Positions 9,214 through 17,601 of a DNA stretch of 64,000 nt are shown here, piece by piece. The notes beneath the pieces are model-generated. The model did no database searches. It was not told the origin of the DNA and saw only the letters and a program-made list of their open reading frames with translations. Position numbers and translations under genes: made by a program. Within the stretch, counting starts at the first letter, position 1. Every line of letters begins with the position of its first letter. The stretch is from Burkholderia diffusa (GTDB taxonomy: Bacteria > Pseudomonadota > Gammaproteobacteria > Burkholderiales > Burkholderiaceae). The stretch lies in contig NZ_CABVPN010000014.1 in NCBI RefSeq assembly GCF_902499115.1, forward strand, positions 1 through 64,000, given 5' to 3'.

Positions 9214-9250
9214 GCGCGGCGACCGCCGCCGGGCTTACGGCGCCGGCAAC

Positions 9251-9278
9251 AAAAAAAGCGGCCTCGGCCGCTTTTTTT
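9251..9278. terminator. Bidirectional terminator between proC and ubiA
   Basis: Near-perfect palindrome: seven A, GCGGCC, a 2-nt centre, GGCCGC and seven T. It lies between the convergent genes proC (+) and ubiA (-) and serves both strands. Confidence 0.9.
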
Positions 9279-9309
9279 TGCTGGCATCGCGCATCGGCGC
9301 GCGGCCCCT

Positions 9310-10182
9310 TCAGTTGCCGGCCGCACCCGCCAGCAGGTAATGCGCGGCGATTCCCGCGAACAGCACGCCGCCGAGCCAGTTGTTGTGCCGGAACGCCGCG
9401 AAGCACGGCATCCGCTCGCGCCCCTTGATCAGCGTGTAGTGATACAGCGCGCAGCCGACCGCAGCCGCCCAGCCGGCCCAGTATGCGAGGCCGAAGCCGA
9501 GCGTCACGCCGATCCATACGTAGATGCCGAGCGTCACCGCATAGCATGCCATCACGGCCGCGACGTCGAAGCGGCCGAACGTCAGCGCGGACGTGCGAAT
9601 CCCGATCTTGATGTCGTCGTCGCGATCGACCATCGCGTATTCGGTGTCGTACGCGACCGACCAGAAGATGTTCGCGATCAGCATCACCCACGCGAGCATC
9701 GGCACCGTGTCCTGCACGGCCGCGAAGGCCATCGGGATGCCAAAGCCGAACGCGATGCCGAGATACGCCTGCGGAATCGCGAAGAATCGCTTCATGAACG
9801 GATACGAACCGGCGACGAACAATGCGACGACCGACAACTCCTTCGTCAGCGTGTTGAGCGGCAGGATCAGGAGAAACGCGATGAACGACAGCACCACCGC
9901 GATCGCGATGGCTTCCCATGCGCGGATCTTGCCCGACGTCAGCGGCCGATCGGCCGTGCGCTTCACATGACGGTCGAAATCGCGGTCGGCATAGTCGTTC
10001 ATCGCGCAGCCGGCCGAGCGCATCAGTAGCGTGCCGAGTGCGAAGATCACGAGCAGCGGCCAGCGCGGATGGCCGTCCGATGCGATCCACAGTGCGTTGA
10101 GCGTCGGCCAGAGCAGCAGCAGGCTGCCGATCGGCTTGTCCATCCGGACGAGCCGCAGATACAGGGGAAAGCGGGCAAGCAT
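9310..10182 (-). CDS. ubiA: 4-hydroxybenzoate polyprenyltransferase UbiA
   Basis: Integral membrane enzyme that attaches the polyprenyl tail to 4-hydroxybenzoate in ubiquinone synthesis. The 290-residue form starts at MLARFPLYLRLVRMDKP, the usual UbiA beginning; a 10-codon longer start at 10212 exists. Prenyl-diphosphate/Mg2+ motifs are MNDYADRDFD (about 68-77) and DTEYAMVDRDDD (about 190-201). About eight hydrophobic spans are visible. No strong ribosome site marks either start. Confidence 0.94.
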   Translation of the reverse strand: MLARFPLYLRLVRMDKPIGSLLLLWPTLNALWIASDGHPRWPLLVIFALGTLLMRSAGCAMNDYADRDFDRHVKRTADRPLTSGKIRAWEAIAIAVVLSFIAFLLILPLNTLTKELSVVALFVAGSYPFMKRFFAIPQAYLGIAFGFGIPMAFAAVQDTVPMLAWVMLIANIFWSVAYDTEYAMVDRDDDIKIGIRTSALTFGRFDVAAVMACYAVTLGIYVWIGVTLGFGLAYWAGWAAAVGCALYHYTLIKGRERMPCFAAFRHNNWLGGVLFAGIAAHYLLAGAAGN

Positions 10183-10441
10183 GGCGAAGCACCGGGAAGA
10201 TAATCCCGGCATTTTAGAGCGGAGGCACGGTTCGCGTCATGTCGGGATGGCCCGCGGCCGGGTGGCGCGGCCCGCGCGTCGGCCGCTCCGGCCCGCTGCA
10301 AGCGGCCGGGGCAGTCCCGCCGCCAATCCAGGGACAGATGTGCGGCGGACATGCACCGGCGGGCAGGCGGAATTCAATCCGATGCAGGCAACCTGGCCCG
10401 GTTTGAGGTCGGACTGCCCGCCGATACCGGCCGCATCGAAC

Positions 10442-10930
10442 TTACGCGAGCAGCGACCGCAGCATCCACGCGGTCTTTTCATGCGTCTGCAGGCGCTGCG
10501 TCAGCAGGTCGGCGGTCGGCTCGTCGCTCGCCGCATCGGCGATCGGGAAGATTTCGCGCGCGGTGCGCACGACCGTCTCGTGCCCTTCTACGAGCTGACG
10601 GATCATCTCTTCCGCCCCCGGCACCCCGTTCGCTTCCGGCACCGACGACAGCTTCGCGAAATCCGCGAACGTGCCCGGCGCGACGACGCCGAGCGTGCGA
10701 ATGCGCTCGGCGATCGAGTCGACCGCGAGCCACAGTTCGTTGTACTGCGCTTCGAACATCAGGTGCAGCGTGTTGAACATCGGACCCGTGACGTTCCAGT
10801 GGAAATTGTGGGTCTTCAGGTACAGCGAAAACGTATCGGCAAGCAGGCGCGACAGGCCATCCGCGATTTTCCTGCGGTCCTTGTCGCTGATGCCGATGTT
10901 GATCTGCGTGGCGTTGCCTTTCCTGGCCAT
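10442..10930 (-). CDS. dps: Dps family DNA-binding ferritin-like protein
   Basis: Dodecameric ferritin-like protein that stores iron by oxidising Fe2+ with H2O2 and shields DNA. The 162-residue protein shows the Dps signature THNFHWNVTGPMFNTLHLMFEAQY, with His44 and His56 and acidic residues Asp71 and Glu75 at the intersubunit ferroxidase site. Its short basic N-terminus (MARKGNATQ) may contact DNA. It lies downstream of katG, an arrangement known in Burkholderia pseudomallei (oxyR-katG-dpsA), and is probably OxyR-responsive. Confidence 0.94.
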   Translation of the reverse strand: MARKGNATQINIGISDKDRRKIADGLSRLLADTFSLYLKTHNFHWNVTGPMFNTLHLMFEAQYNELWLAVDSIAERIRTLGVVAPGTFADFAKLSSVPEANGVPGAEEMIRQLVEGHETVVRTAREIFPIADAASDEPTADLLTQRLQTHEKTAWMLRSLLA

Positions 10931-11025
10931 CTTCGGAACTCCTCATTCGAAATGTTGAACCGGAGAAAATGCGTCGAGCAATCCGCATGCCGCGTTGCAC
11001 GGCACCCGTTCGGGACTCGCCGCGC

Positions 11026-11181
11026 TCAGCCGCCAGCGCTCGACACGAGCGGCGCGAGCGCGTGCAGCGCCTGCGCGGCCAGCTCGGCCGCACCGCCGAC
11101 GACGATCGCGAAACCGACGATACGCCGCGCCCACTCGGCCGGCGTGAACGCGGTGCGCATGTTCAGCATCATTTGCGTCAT
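11026..11181 (-). CDS. Small hydrophobic protein, 51 residues, upstream of dps
   Basis: A 51-codon frame beginning MTQMMLNMRTAFTP. AAGGAG lies 8 nt before the ATG, which is better spaced than many genes here. Residues about 20-45 form a hydrophobic alanine-rich helix (IVGFAIVVGGAAEL...), so a single membrane span is possible. It lies after the katG terminator and about 95 bp before dps, in the same direction. I do not recognise a family. Confidence 0.6.
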   Translation of the reverse strand: MTQMMLNMRTAFTPAEWARRIVGFAIVVGGAAELAAQALHALAPLVSSAGG

Positions 11182-11210
11182 GGTCGTCACTCCTTCGACA
11201 AGATCCTGGA

Positions 11211-11243
11211 AGAAAAAACGGCCGGTCGTGCGACCGGCCGTTT
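11211..11243 (-). terminator. Terminator after katG
   Basis: A 13-bp stem (11216-11228 with 11231-11243) and a 2-nt centre. On the minus strand it runs into a six-T tract. It lies about 40 nt after the katG stop codon and separates katG from the small ORF and dps. Confidence 0.85.
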
Positions 11244-11280
11244 CACGTTACAGCGTGACTGCGTTACCGCATCGCGACAT

Positions 11281-13467
11281 TCACGCGAGGTCGAAACGGT
11301 CGAGGTTCATCACCTTGTTCCAGGCCGCGACGAAATCGCGCACGAACTTCTCGTTCGCGTCCGCGCTGCCGTACACCTCGGCCAGCGCACGCAACTGCGA
11401 GTGCGAACCGAAGATCAGGTCGACGCGCGTACCCGTCCACTTGACCTGGCCCGTCGCCCGATCGCGCCCTTCGAACACGTCGTTAGCGGCCGACACCGGC
11501 TTCCACTCCGTGCCCATGTCGAGCAGGTTCACGAAGAAGTCGTTGGTCAGCGAGCCCGGACGATCGGTGAACACGCCGTGCCTTGCGTCACCGACGTTCG
11601 CGCCGAGCACACGCAGGCCGCCGACGAGCACCGTCAGCTCCGGCCCGCTCAGCGTCAGCAGCTGGGCCTTGTCGACCAGCAGCGCCTCCGCCGGCGTCTT
11701 GTACGCGCTCTTCAGGTAGTTGCGGAAACCGTCCGCAACCGGCTCGAGCACGGCCATCGCTTCGATATCGGTCTGCTCCTGCGACGCGTCCATCCGGCCC
11801 GGCGCGAACGGCACCGTCACGGCCACGCCCGCATTCTTCGCGGCCTGTTCGACGCCGGCCGCACCGGCCAGCACGATCAGGTCGGCGAGCGACACCTTCT
11901 TGCCGCCCGTCTGCGCATCGTTGAACGCCTTCTGCACGCCTTCGAGCGTTTCGAGCACCTTCGCAAGCTGCGCGGGCTGGTTGACTTCCCAGTCCTTCTG
12001 CGGCGCGAGGCGGATGCGCGCACCGTTCGCGCCGCCGCGCTTGTCCGAACCGCGGAACGTCGATGCGGACGCCCATGCGGTCGACACGAGCTGCGACACG
12101 CTCAGCCCCGTCGCGAGGATCTTCGCCTTCAGCGCGGCAACATCGGCAGCGTCGATCAACGCGTGGTCGACGGCCGGAATCGGGTCCTGCCACAGCAGTT
12201 GCTCGGCCGGCACTTCCGGGCCGAGATAGCGCGCACGCGGGCCCATGTCGCGGTGCGTGAGCTTGAACCAGGCGCGCGCGAACGCGTCGGCGAACTCGGC
12301 CGGGTTCTCGTAGAAGCGGCGCGAGATCTTCTCGTAGGCGGGGTCGAAACGCAGCGACAGGTCGGTCGTCAGCATCGTCGGGCGATGCTTTTTCGCCGGA
12401 TCGAACGCATCCGGAATCACCTCGTCGGCGCCCTTCGCGACCCACTGATGCGCGCCGGCCGGGCTCTTCGTCAATTCCCATTCGTAGCTGAACAGGTGCT
12501 TGAAGAAATCGTTGCTCCACTTCGTCGGTGTCGACGTCCACGTCACTTCGAGGCCGCTCGTGATCGCGTCACGGCCCTTGCCCGATGCGTACGTGCTCTT
12601 CCAGCCGAGACCCTGCTGCTCGATGCCCGCCGCTTCCGGTTCCGGACCGACGTTCGATGCGGGGCCCGCGCCGTGCGTCTTGCCGAACGTATGGCCGCCG
12701 GCGATCAGCGCGACCGTTTCTTCGTCGTTCATCGCCATCCGCGCGAACGTCTCGCGGATATCGCGTGCCGCCGCGACCGGGTCGGGGTTGCCGTCCGGGC
12801 CTTCCGGGTTCACGTAGATGAGGCCCATCTGCACAGCCGCGAGCGGATTCTCGAGGTCACGGTCGCCCGAGTAACGGCTGTTCGGGCCGCCGCTCAGTTC
12901 CAGCCAGATCTTTTCCGAACCCCAGTAGACGTCGTCCGGCTCCCACGTGTCGACGCGGCCGCCGGCGAAGCCGAAGGTCTTGAAGCCCATCGATTCGAGC
13001 GCGACGTTACCGGTCAGGATCATCAGGTCGGCCCACGAGATGTTGCGGCCGTATTTCTGCTTGATCGGCCACAGCAGCCGGCGCGCCTTGTCGAGGTTGC
13101 CGTTGTCCGGCCAGCTGTTCAGCGGGGCGAAGCGCTGTTGCCCGCCGCCCGCGCCGCCGCGGCCGTCGGCGGTCCGGTACGTGCCGGCGCTATGCCAGGC
13201 CATCCGGATGAACAGGCCGCCGTAGTGACCGAAGTCGGCCGGCCACCAGTCCTGCGAAGTCGTCATCAGCGCCTGCAGGTCGCGCTTCACCGCCGCGAGG
13301 TCGAGCTTCTTGAACGCTTCCGCGTAGTCGAAATCCTTGTCCATCGGATCGGACAGCGCCGAGTGCCGATGCAGGATGTTGAGATTGAGCTGGTTCGGCC
13401 ACCAGTCCTTGTTCGACGTGCCGCCGGCCGCCGTATGGTTGAACGGACATTTCGATTCGGTCGACAT
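11281..13467 (-). CDS. katG: Catalase-peroxidase KatG
   Basis: Bifunctional haem enzyme that dismutates H2O2 and oxidises peroxidase substrates. The 728-residue product starts at MSTESKCPFNH, with AAGGAG just upstream; a start 20 codons earlier is possible but lacks such a site. The distal triad Arg88, Trp91, His92 lies in FIRMAWHSAGTYR, and Trp91 forms the Met-Tyr-Trp adduct. Both tandem peroxidase-fold domains are present. It follows oxyR in the same direction, with an OxyR-like element in the gap. Confidence 0.97.
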   Translation of the reverse strand: MSTESKCPFNHTAAGGTSNKDWWPNQLNLNILHRHSALSDPMDKDFDYAEAFKKLDLAAVKRDLQALMTTSQDWWPADFGHYGGLFIRMAWHSAGTYRTADGRGGAGGGQQRFAPLNSWPDNGNLDKARRLLWPIKQKYGRNISWADLMILTGNVALESMGFKTFGFAGGRVDTWEPDDVYWGSEKIWLELSGGPNSRYSGDRDLENPLAAVQMGLIYVNPEGPDGNPDPVAAARDIRETFARMAMNDEETVALIAGGHTFGKTHGAGPASNVGPEPEAAGIEQQGLGWKSTYASGKGRDAITSGLEVTWTSTPTKWSNDFFKHLFSYEWELTKSPAGAHQWVAKGADEVIPDAFDPAKKHRPTMLTTDLSLRFDPAYEKISRRFYENPAEFADAFARAWFKLTHRDMGPRARYLGPEVPAEQLLWQDPIPAVDHALIDAADVAALKAKILATGLSVSQLVSTAWASASTFRGSDKRGGANGARIRLAPQKDWEVNQPAQLAKVLETLEGVQKAFNDAQTGGKKVSLADLIVLAGAAGVEQAAKNAGVAVTVPFAPGRMDASQEQTDIEAMAVLEPVADGFRNYLKSAYKTPAEALLVDKAQLLTLSGPELTVLVGGLRVLGANVGDARHGVFTDRPGSLTNDFFVNLLDMGTEWKPVSAANDVFEGRDRATGQVKWTGTRVDLIFGSHSQLRALAEVYGSADANEKFVRDFVAAWNKVMNLDRFDLA

Positions 13468-13684
13468 GCTTTTTTCTCCTTTACTTGCTCGTAAGCCCCC
13501 ACTTGCCGGGCGCGGTTCGTGGAGCATTGCAGGGGGATGAAACGGAACAGGTTGGTCCTGTCGTGCTACGGGGTGTCAGGCGGAGTTGCCTTCGATGCGG
13601 GCTGCGGGACTTCGGACATGCAATGCTCCCTCATGGCTGAATGGCGGTGAGTCGGGGGAACACGGAACCGGGACGCCGCGGCAC

Positions 13685-13822
13685 TCATCCGCCATACACA
13701 CGGTCCGCCAGATACGCGAACGCTATCGGGCGCAGGCTTCGGGCCGCTGCCCTCGCGCGATTTACGACCACGTCGCGCGACGGGATGTTCCGCTGCGCGT
13801 GCTGCAATACCGACCGCATCAT
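13685..13822 (-). CDS. Arg-rich small ORF, 45 residues, between oxyR and katG
   Basis: A 45-codon frame starting with two Met codons and preceded by AAGGAGG at a 6-nt spacing, the strongest ribosome site in this intergenic region. The product is basic (eight Arg) with a C-terminal PIAFAYLADRVYGG. It follows the oxyR terminator and candidate OxyR site, so it would be the first frame on a katG transcript. I do not recognise the family. A peptide of 17 codons (ATG at about 13621, GAGGGAG upstream) follows before katG and is much less certain. Confidence 0.55.
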   Translation of the reverse strand: MMRSVLQHAQRNIPSRDVVVNRARAAARSLRPIAFAYLADRVYGG

Positions 13823-13925
13823 GACATCCTCCTTTGACATCTGCATTCAGTGTGCAAATCGGACCGCAGATCCAGTGCAATCCATGGAAGTGATTCTATG
13901 AATTTCTATCATGAATTTGAATTTG

Positions 13926-13940
13926 ATAAATTTCATCTAT
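13926..13940 (-). promoter_or_regulatory. Candidate OxyR half-site upstream of katG
   Basis: On the katG strand it reads ATAG-N7-TTAT with T and A at the conserved inner positions of the OxyR consensus ATAGnTnnnAnCTAT. It lies in an AT-rich stretch (about 13885-13950), unlike the surrounding GC-rich DNA. The expected second dyad 7 bp further on is poor, so the full site is uncertain. Confidence 0.45.
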
Positions 13941-13948
13941 TCGATAGG

Positions 13949-13976
13949 CAAAAATAAACGGGGTCGCTAGACCCCG
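13949..13976 (-). terminator. Terminator after oxyR
   Basis: Stem CGGGGTC / GACCCCG (13959-13965 with 13970-13976), loop GCTA; on the minus strand it continues into TTTATTTTT. It lies about 35 nt after the oxyR stop. Confidence 0.8.
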
Positions 13977-14009
13977 TCCCTGGCCTGCCTCAGATGCACC
14001 GCACCCTGC

Positions 14010-14969
14010 TCAATTCATCGTCGCCGGCATGTCGAGCTTCGCGACGCCTGGCAGGTCGCACGCCGCGATCGCGTCGCTGATCGCGTCGATCGCCGGCATC
14101 CGCGTGAAGCTCTTGCGCCACACCAGCACGACGCGACGATCCGGCACCGGTTCGTTGAACGGCACGTACGACAGCAACTCGGCGTCGGGGCCGTTCGCGC
14201 GCGGGCCGACTTCGGCGACCGACATCCGCGGCAGCACCGTGATGCCGACACCGCTCGCGACCATATGGCGGATCGTCTCGAGCGACGACCCCTCGAAGGT
14301 CTTCTGGATACCGTCGGCCGTCTGCGAAAAGCGCATCAGCTCCGGGCACACGCCGAGCACGTGGTCGCGGAAGCAGTGACCGTTGCCGAGCAGCAGCATG
14401 GTTTCCTGCTTCAGGTCCTCGGCGTCGATCTCGTGGCGCTTCTCCCACGGATGGCCGGCCGGCAGCGCGACGACGAACGGTTCGTCGTACAGCGGCCGCA
14501 CCATCAGGCCGGTTTCGGGGAACGGCAGCGCCATGATCGCGGCGTCGATCTCGCCCTGCTTCAGCAGTTCGAGCAGCTTCAGCGTGTAATTCTCTTGCAG
14601 CATCAGCGGCATCTGCGGCACGCGCTGGATCATCTGCTTGACGAGCGTCGGCAGCAGGTACGGCCCGATCGTGTAGATCACGCCCAGACGGAACGGGCCG
14701 ACGAGCGGGTCCTTGCCCTGCTTCGCGATCTCCTTGATCGCGAAGGTCTGCTCGAGCACGCGCTGCGCCTGCGTGACGATCTGGTCGCCAATCGGGGTCA
14801 CGCTCACTTCGCTCGCGCCGCGCTCGAAAATCTGCACGTTGAGCTCGTCTTCCAGCTTCTTGATCGCCACCGATAGCGTCGGCTGGCTCACGAAGCATGC
14901 TTCGGCCGCGCGACCGAAATGCCGTTCGCGCGCGACCGCGACGATGTACTTCAATTCAGTCAGGGTCAT
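14010..14969 (-). CDS. oxyR: Peroxide-sensing LysR-type regulator OxyR
   Basis: Transcription activator of peroxide defence. The 319-residue protein has an N-terminal winged helix-turn-helix (FGRAAEACFVSQPTLSVAIK, about 18-37) and an effector domain. The redox pair Cys199 and Cys208 sits in GNGHCFRDHVLGVCPE at the same positions as in Escherichia coli OxyR. It lies between recG and katG, as in other Burkholderia. A nearly complete OxyR site directly before the start suggests autoregulation. Confidence 0.97.
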   Translation of the reverse strand: MTLTELKYIVAVARERHFGRAAEACFVSQPTLSVAIKKLEDELNVQIFERGASEVSVTPIGDQIVTQAQRVLEQTFAIKEIAKQGKDPLVGPFRLGVIYTIGPYLLPTLVKQMIQRVPQMPLMLQENYTLKLLELLKQGEIDAAIMALPFPETGLMVRPLYDEPFVVALPAGHPWEKRHEIDAEDLKQETMLLLGNGHCFRDHVLGVCPELMRFSQTADGIQKTFEGSSLETIRHMVASGVGITVLPRMSVAEVGPRANGPDAELLSYVPFNEPVPDRRVVLVWRKSFTRMPAIDAISDAIAACDLPGVAKLDMPATMN

Positions 14970-14974
14970 TGTGG

Positions 14975-15011
14975 GTCAATCAGGGTTATACAGGCGATAG
15001 GTTTAATTTAT
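14975..15011 (-). promoter_or_regulatory. Candidate OxyR autoregulatory site
   Basis: On the oxyR strand it reads ATAA-N7-CTAT-N7-ATAA-N7-TGAC, so three of the four tetramers of the 37-bp OxyR consensus are recognisable at exact spacing. It ends 5 bp before the oxyR start codon, where bound protein could limit its own expression. Confidence 0.55.
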
Positions 15012-15106
15012 ACACCCGTTGGCACCGGTTCGCCAAGTTTCTCTGCATCGCGATGCGCCGAATCACCGCCGAACGGCGGCTTCGTATCAGTCCCTGATTG
15101 CGCGAA

Positions 15107-17434
15107 TCAGGCCTTCAGATACTGCTCCCGCCCGCCGAGCCAGCGTGCGAGGTGCTGCGTGACCACGTCGGGATACGCGGCGATCAGCCGCGCTGCCGCG
15201 TCGCGGGCCGGGTCGATCAGCCAGCCGTCGGTCTCGAGGTTCGCGAAGCGCAGCATCGCGGCGCCGGACTGGCGCGCGCCGAGAAATTCGCCGGGGCCGC
15301 GAATTTCGAGGTCGCGCCGCGCGATCTCGAAGCCGTCGGTCGTCTCGCGCATCGTCTTCAGCCGCTCACGGCCGGTCAGCGACAGCGGGCCCGTGTACAG
15401 CAGCACGCAGACCGACGCCGCGGTGCCGCGCCCGACGCGGCCGCGCAGCTGATGCAACTGCGCGAGGCCGAAGCGCTCCGCGTGCTCGATCACCATCAGG
15501 GACGCGTTCGGCACGTCGACGCCAACCTCGATCACGGTCGTCGCAACGAGCAACTGCACGTCGTTGCGCGTGAAGGCTTCCATCACGGCCGCCTTGTCGG
15601 CCGGCGACAGCCGCCCGTGCACGAGCCCGACCTTCAGTTCGGGCAGTGCCGCGGCCAGCGTCTCGTAGGTCTCCACGGCCGTCTGCAGCTGCAGCGTCTC
15701 GCTCTCCTCGATCAGCGGACACACCCAATAGACCTGGCGGCCGGTCAGCGCGGCCTCGCGCACGCGGGCAATCACCTCCTCGCGCCGCGCATCGCCGACG
15801 AGGCGCGTCAGCACCGGCGTGCGACCCGGCGGCAATTCGTCGATCGTCGACACCTCCAGATCCGCGTAATACGTCATCGCGAGCGTGCGCGGAATCGGCG
15901 TGGCCGACATCATCAGCTGGTGCGGCTGGAAATCGCGCGCGCCGTTGGCCGCGTTCGCGGCCTTCGCGCGCAGCGCGAGACGCTGCTCGACGCCGAAGCG
16001 GTGCTGCTCGTCGACGATCACGAGGCCGAGCCGCGCGAATTCGACGGTGTCCTGGATGATCGCGTGCGTGCCGATCACGAGCTGCGCGGTGCCGAGCGCC
16101 GCGGCCTCGATCGCCGCGCGCTTCTCCTTCGCCTTCAGGCTGCCCGCGAGCCAGGCGACCGATACGCCGAGCGGTTCGAGCCACGCGCGCAGCTTGCGCG
16201 CATGCTGCTCCGCGAGGATTTCGGTCGGCGCCATCAGCGCGGCCTGGTAGCCGGCGTCGATCGCCTGCGTGGCCGCCAGCGCCGCGACGACCGTCTTGCC
16301 GCTGCCGACGTCGCCCTGCAGCAGCCGCTGCATCGGATGCGCGAGCGTGAGGTCGTGCGCGATCTCGTCGACGACGCGCGACTGCGCGCCCGTCAGCGTG
16401 AACGGCAGCGCCGCGTAGAGACGCGTCGTCAGCGCGTCGGCATCGGTCGCGGTGCGGCGCGGCATCGCGGGCGCCGCGCGCGTGCGGCGCTCCTCGTGCG
16501 CGCGCTTGAGCGACAGCTGCTGCGCGAGCAGTTCCTCGAACTTGATGCGGGTCCACGCCGGATGCGAGCCGTCCATCAGCGCGGCTTCATCGGAATCGAC
16601 GCCCGGGTGGTGCAGGATGCGCACGGCCTGCGCGAGCGTCGGCACGCCGAGCGGCTTCAGGTAGTCGCGTTCGATCTCGGGCGGCAGCAGCTCGGGCAGC
16701 GGCGTGCGCTCGACCGCGTTCTCGATCGCCTTGCGCAGATAGGCTTGCGACACGCCGGCCGTGCTCGGATAGACGGGCGTGAGCACCTGCGGCAGCGGCG
16801 CATCGGCTTCGACGACGCGCACGGCCGGATGCACCATCTCCATCCCGAAGAAGCCGCCGCGCACGTCGCCGCGCACGCGCAGCCGCTGGCCGACCGCCAT
16901 CTGCTTGACCTGCGAGCCGTAGAAATTGAGAAAGCGCAGCACGAGCTGCTCGCCGTCGTCGTCCTGGATCTTCACGACGAGTTGGCGCCGCGGCCGGTAT
17001 GCGACTTCGTTGTCGAACACAACGCCCTCGGTCTGCGCGATGCCGCCCGGCAGCAGTTCGCCGATCGGCGTGAGCGTGGTTTCGTCCTCGTAGCGCATCG
17101 GCAGATGCAGCACGAGATCGATCGAGCGTGTGAGGCCGAGCTTCGCAAGCTTGTCGGCGGTCTTCACGGGTTTGTCGGCAGCCGGTTTCTTCTTGCGCTT
17201 CGCGCCGGGCGTACCGGCTGCCCCCGCGTCGTCGCTGCCCGCGCCCGGTTCGACGTCGGGCGCGGCGGCGGCCGGCTGCGCGAGCCGCCCGTCGGCGCCG
17301 CGCTTCGGGCCCGCGCGGCGCGGCGCGGCACCGCGCGGCTCGACACTTTGCGCGTGCAACGCGGCATCGTCCGCGTCGAACGGATCGGCGGAATCGGCAA
17401 CAGCGGCGGAGGAACGGCGTGGTGACACAGGCAT
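15107..17434 (-). CDS. recG: ATP-dependent DNA helicase RecG
   Basis: Branch-migration helicase that regresses stalled forks and processes recombination intermediates. The 775 residues include an unusual low-complexity, Ala/Pro/Arg-rich N-terminal extension (about 1-85) before the wedge domain. Walker A is GDVGSGKTVVAAL and Walker B / box II is DEQH. Helicase C-terminal motifs (VEVGVDVPNAS, QLRGRVGRG) are intact. The first 30 or so codons may not be used, as other ATGs occur downstream. It is upstream of oxyR and read the same way. Confidence 0.96.
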   Translation of the reverse strand: MPVSPRRSSAAVADSADPFDADDAALHAQSVEPRGAAPRRAGPKRGADGRLAQPAAAAPDVEPGAGSDDAGAAGTPGAKRKKKPAADKPVKTADKLAKLGLTRSIDLVLHLPMRYEDETTLTPIGELLPGGIAQTEGVVFDNEVAYRPRRQLVVKIQDDDGEQLVLRFLNFYGSQVKQMAVGQRLRVRGDVRGGFFGMEMVHPAVRVVEADAPLPQVLTPVYPSTAGVSQAYLRKAIENAVERTPLPELLPPEIERDYLKPLGVPTLAQAVRILHHPGVDSDEAALMDGSHPAWTRIKFEELLAQQLSLKRAHEERRTRAAPAMPRRTATDADALTTRLYAALPFTLTGAQSRVVDEIAHDLTLAHPMQRLLQGDVGSGKTVVAALAATQAIDAGYQAALMAPTEILAEQHARKLRAWLEPLGVSVAWLAGSLKAKEKRAAIEAAALGTAQLVIGTHAIIQDTVEFARLGLVIVDEQHRFGVEQRLALRAKAANAANGARDFQPHQLMMSATPIPRTLAMTYYADLEVSTIDELPPGRTPVLTRLVGDARREEVIARVREAALTGRQVYWVCPLIEESETLQLQTAVETYETLAAALPELKVGLVHGRLSPADKAAVMEAFTRNDVQLLVATTVIEVGVDVPNASLMVIEHAERFGLAQLHQLRGRVGRGTAASVCVLLYTGPLSLTGRERLKTMRETTDGFEIARRDLEIRGPGEFLGARQSGAAMLRFANLETDGWLIDPARDAAARLIAAYPDVVTQHLARWLGGREQYLKA

Positions 17435-17463
17435 CGGATCGTCTGGGTGCTTCGCAAGGCAAG

Positions 17464-17469
17464 TACAAT
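17464..17469 (+). promoter_or_regulatory. Candidate -10 box for queA
   Basis: TACAAT in the gap between divergent recG and queA, predicting a leader of about 125 nt. Confidence 0.4.
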
Positions 17470-17601
17470 AGCGGCTTTCACGTCGTCCGAACGAACGACG
17501 CCGGCCAGGCCGCGCATCCCGCCATCATAGCGGCTTGCGCGCCCCATTCATGCGTTTCCGCCCTGTCGGCGGCGCCCGCCGGCCGTTTCGAACCAGCCCG
17601 C

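Noticed and set aside
10969..13494. 841-codon plus-strand open frame opposite katG
   Set aside because: Shadow of katG; composition biased to Arg and no recognisable domain.
13467..13527. KatG start 20 codons upstream
   Set aside because: No ribosome site there, while AAGGAG stands next to the ATG at 13467; the extra residues are not part of the family.
13570..13621. 17-codon peptide with GAGGGAG ribosome site after the 45-codon ORF
   Set aside because: Too short and Pro/Ala/Thr-rich to judge; noted only in the 45-codon ORF entry.
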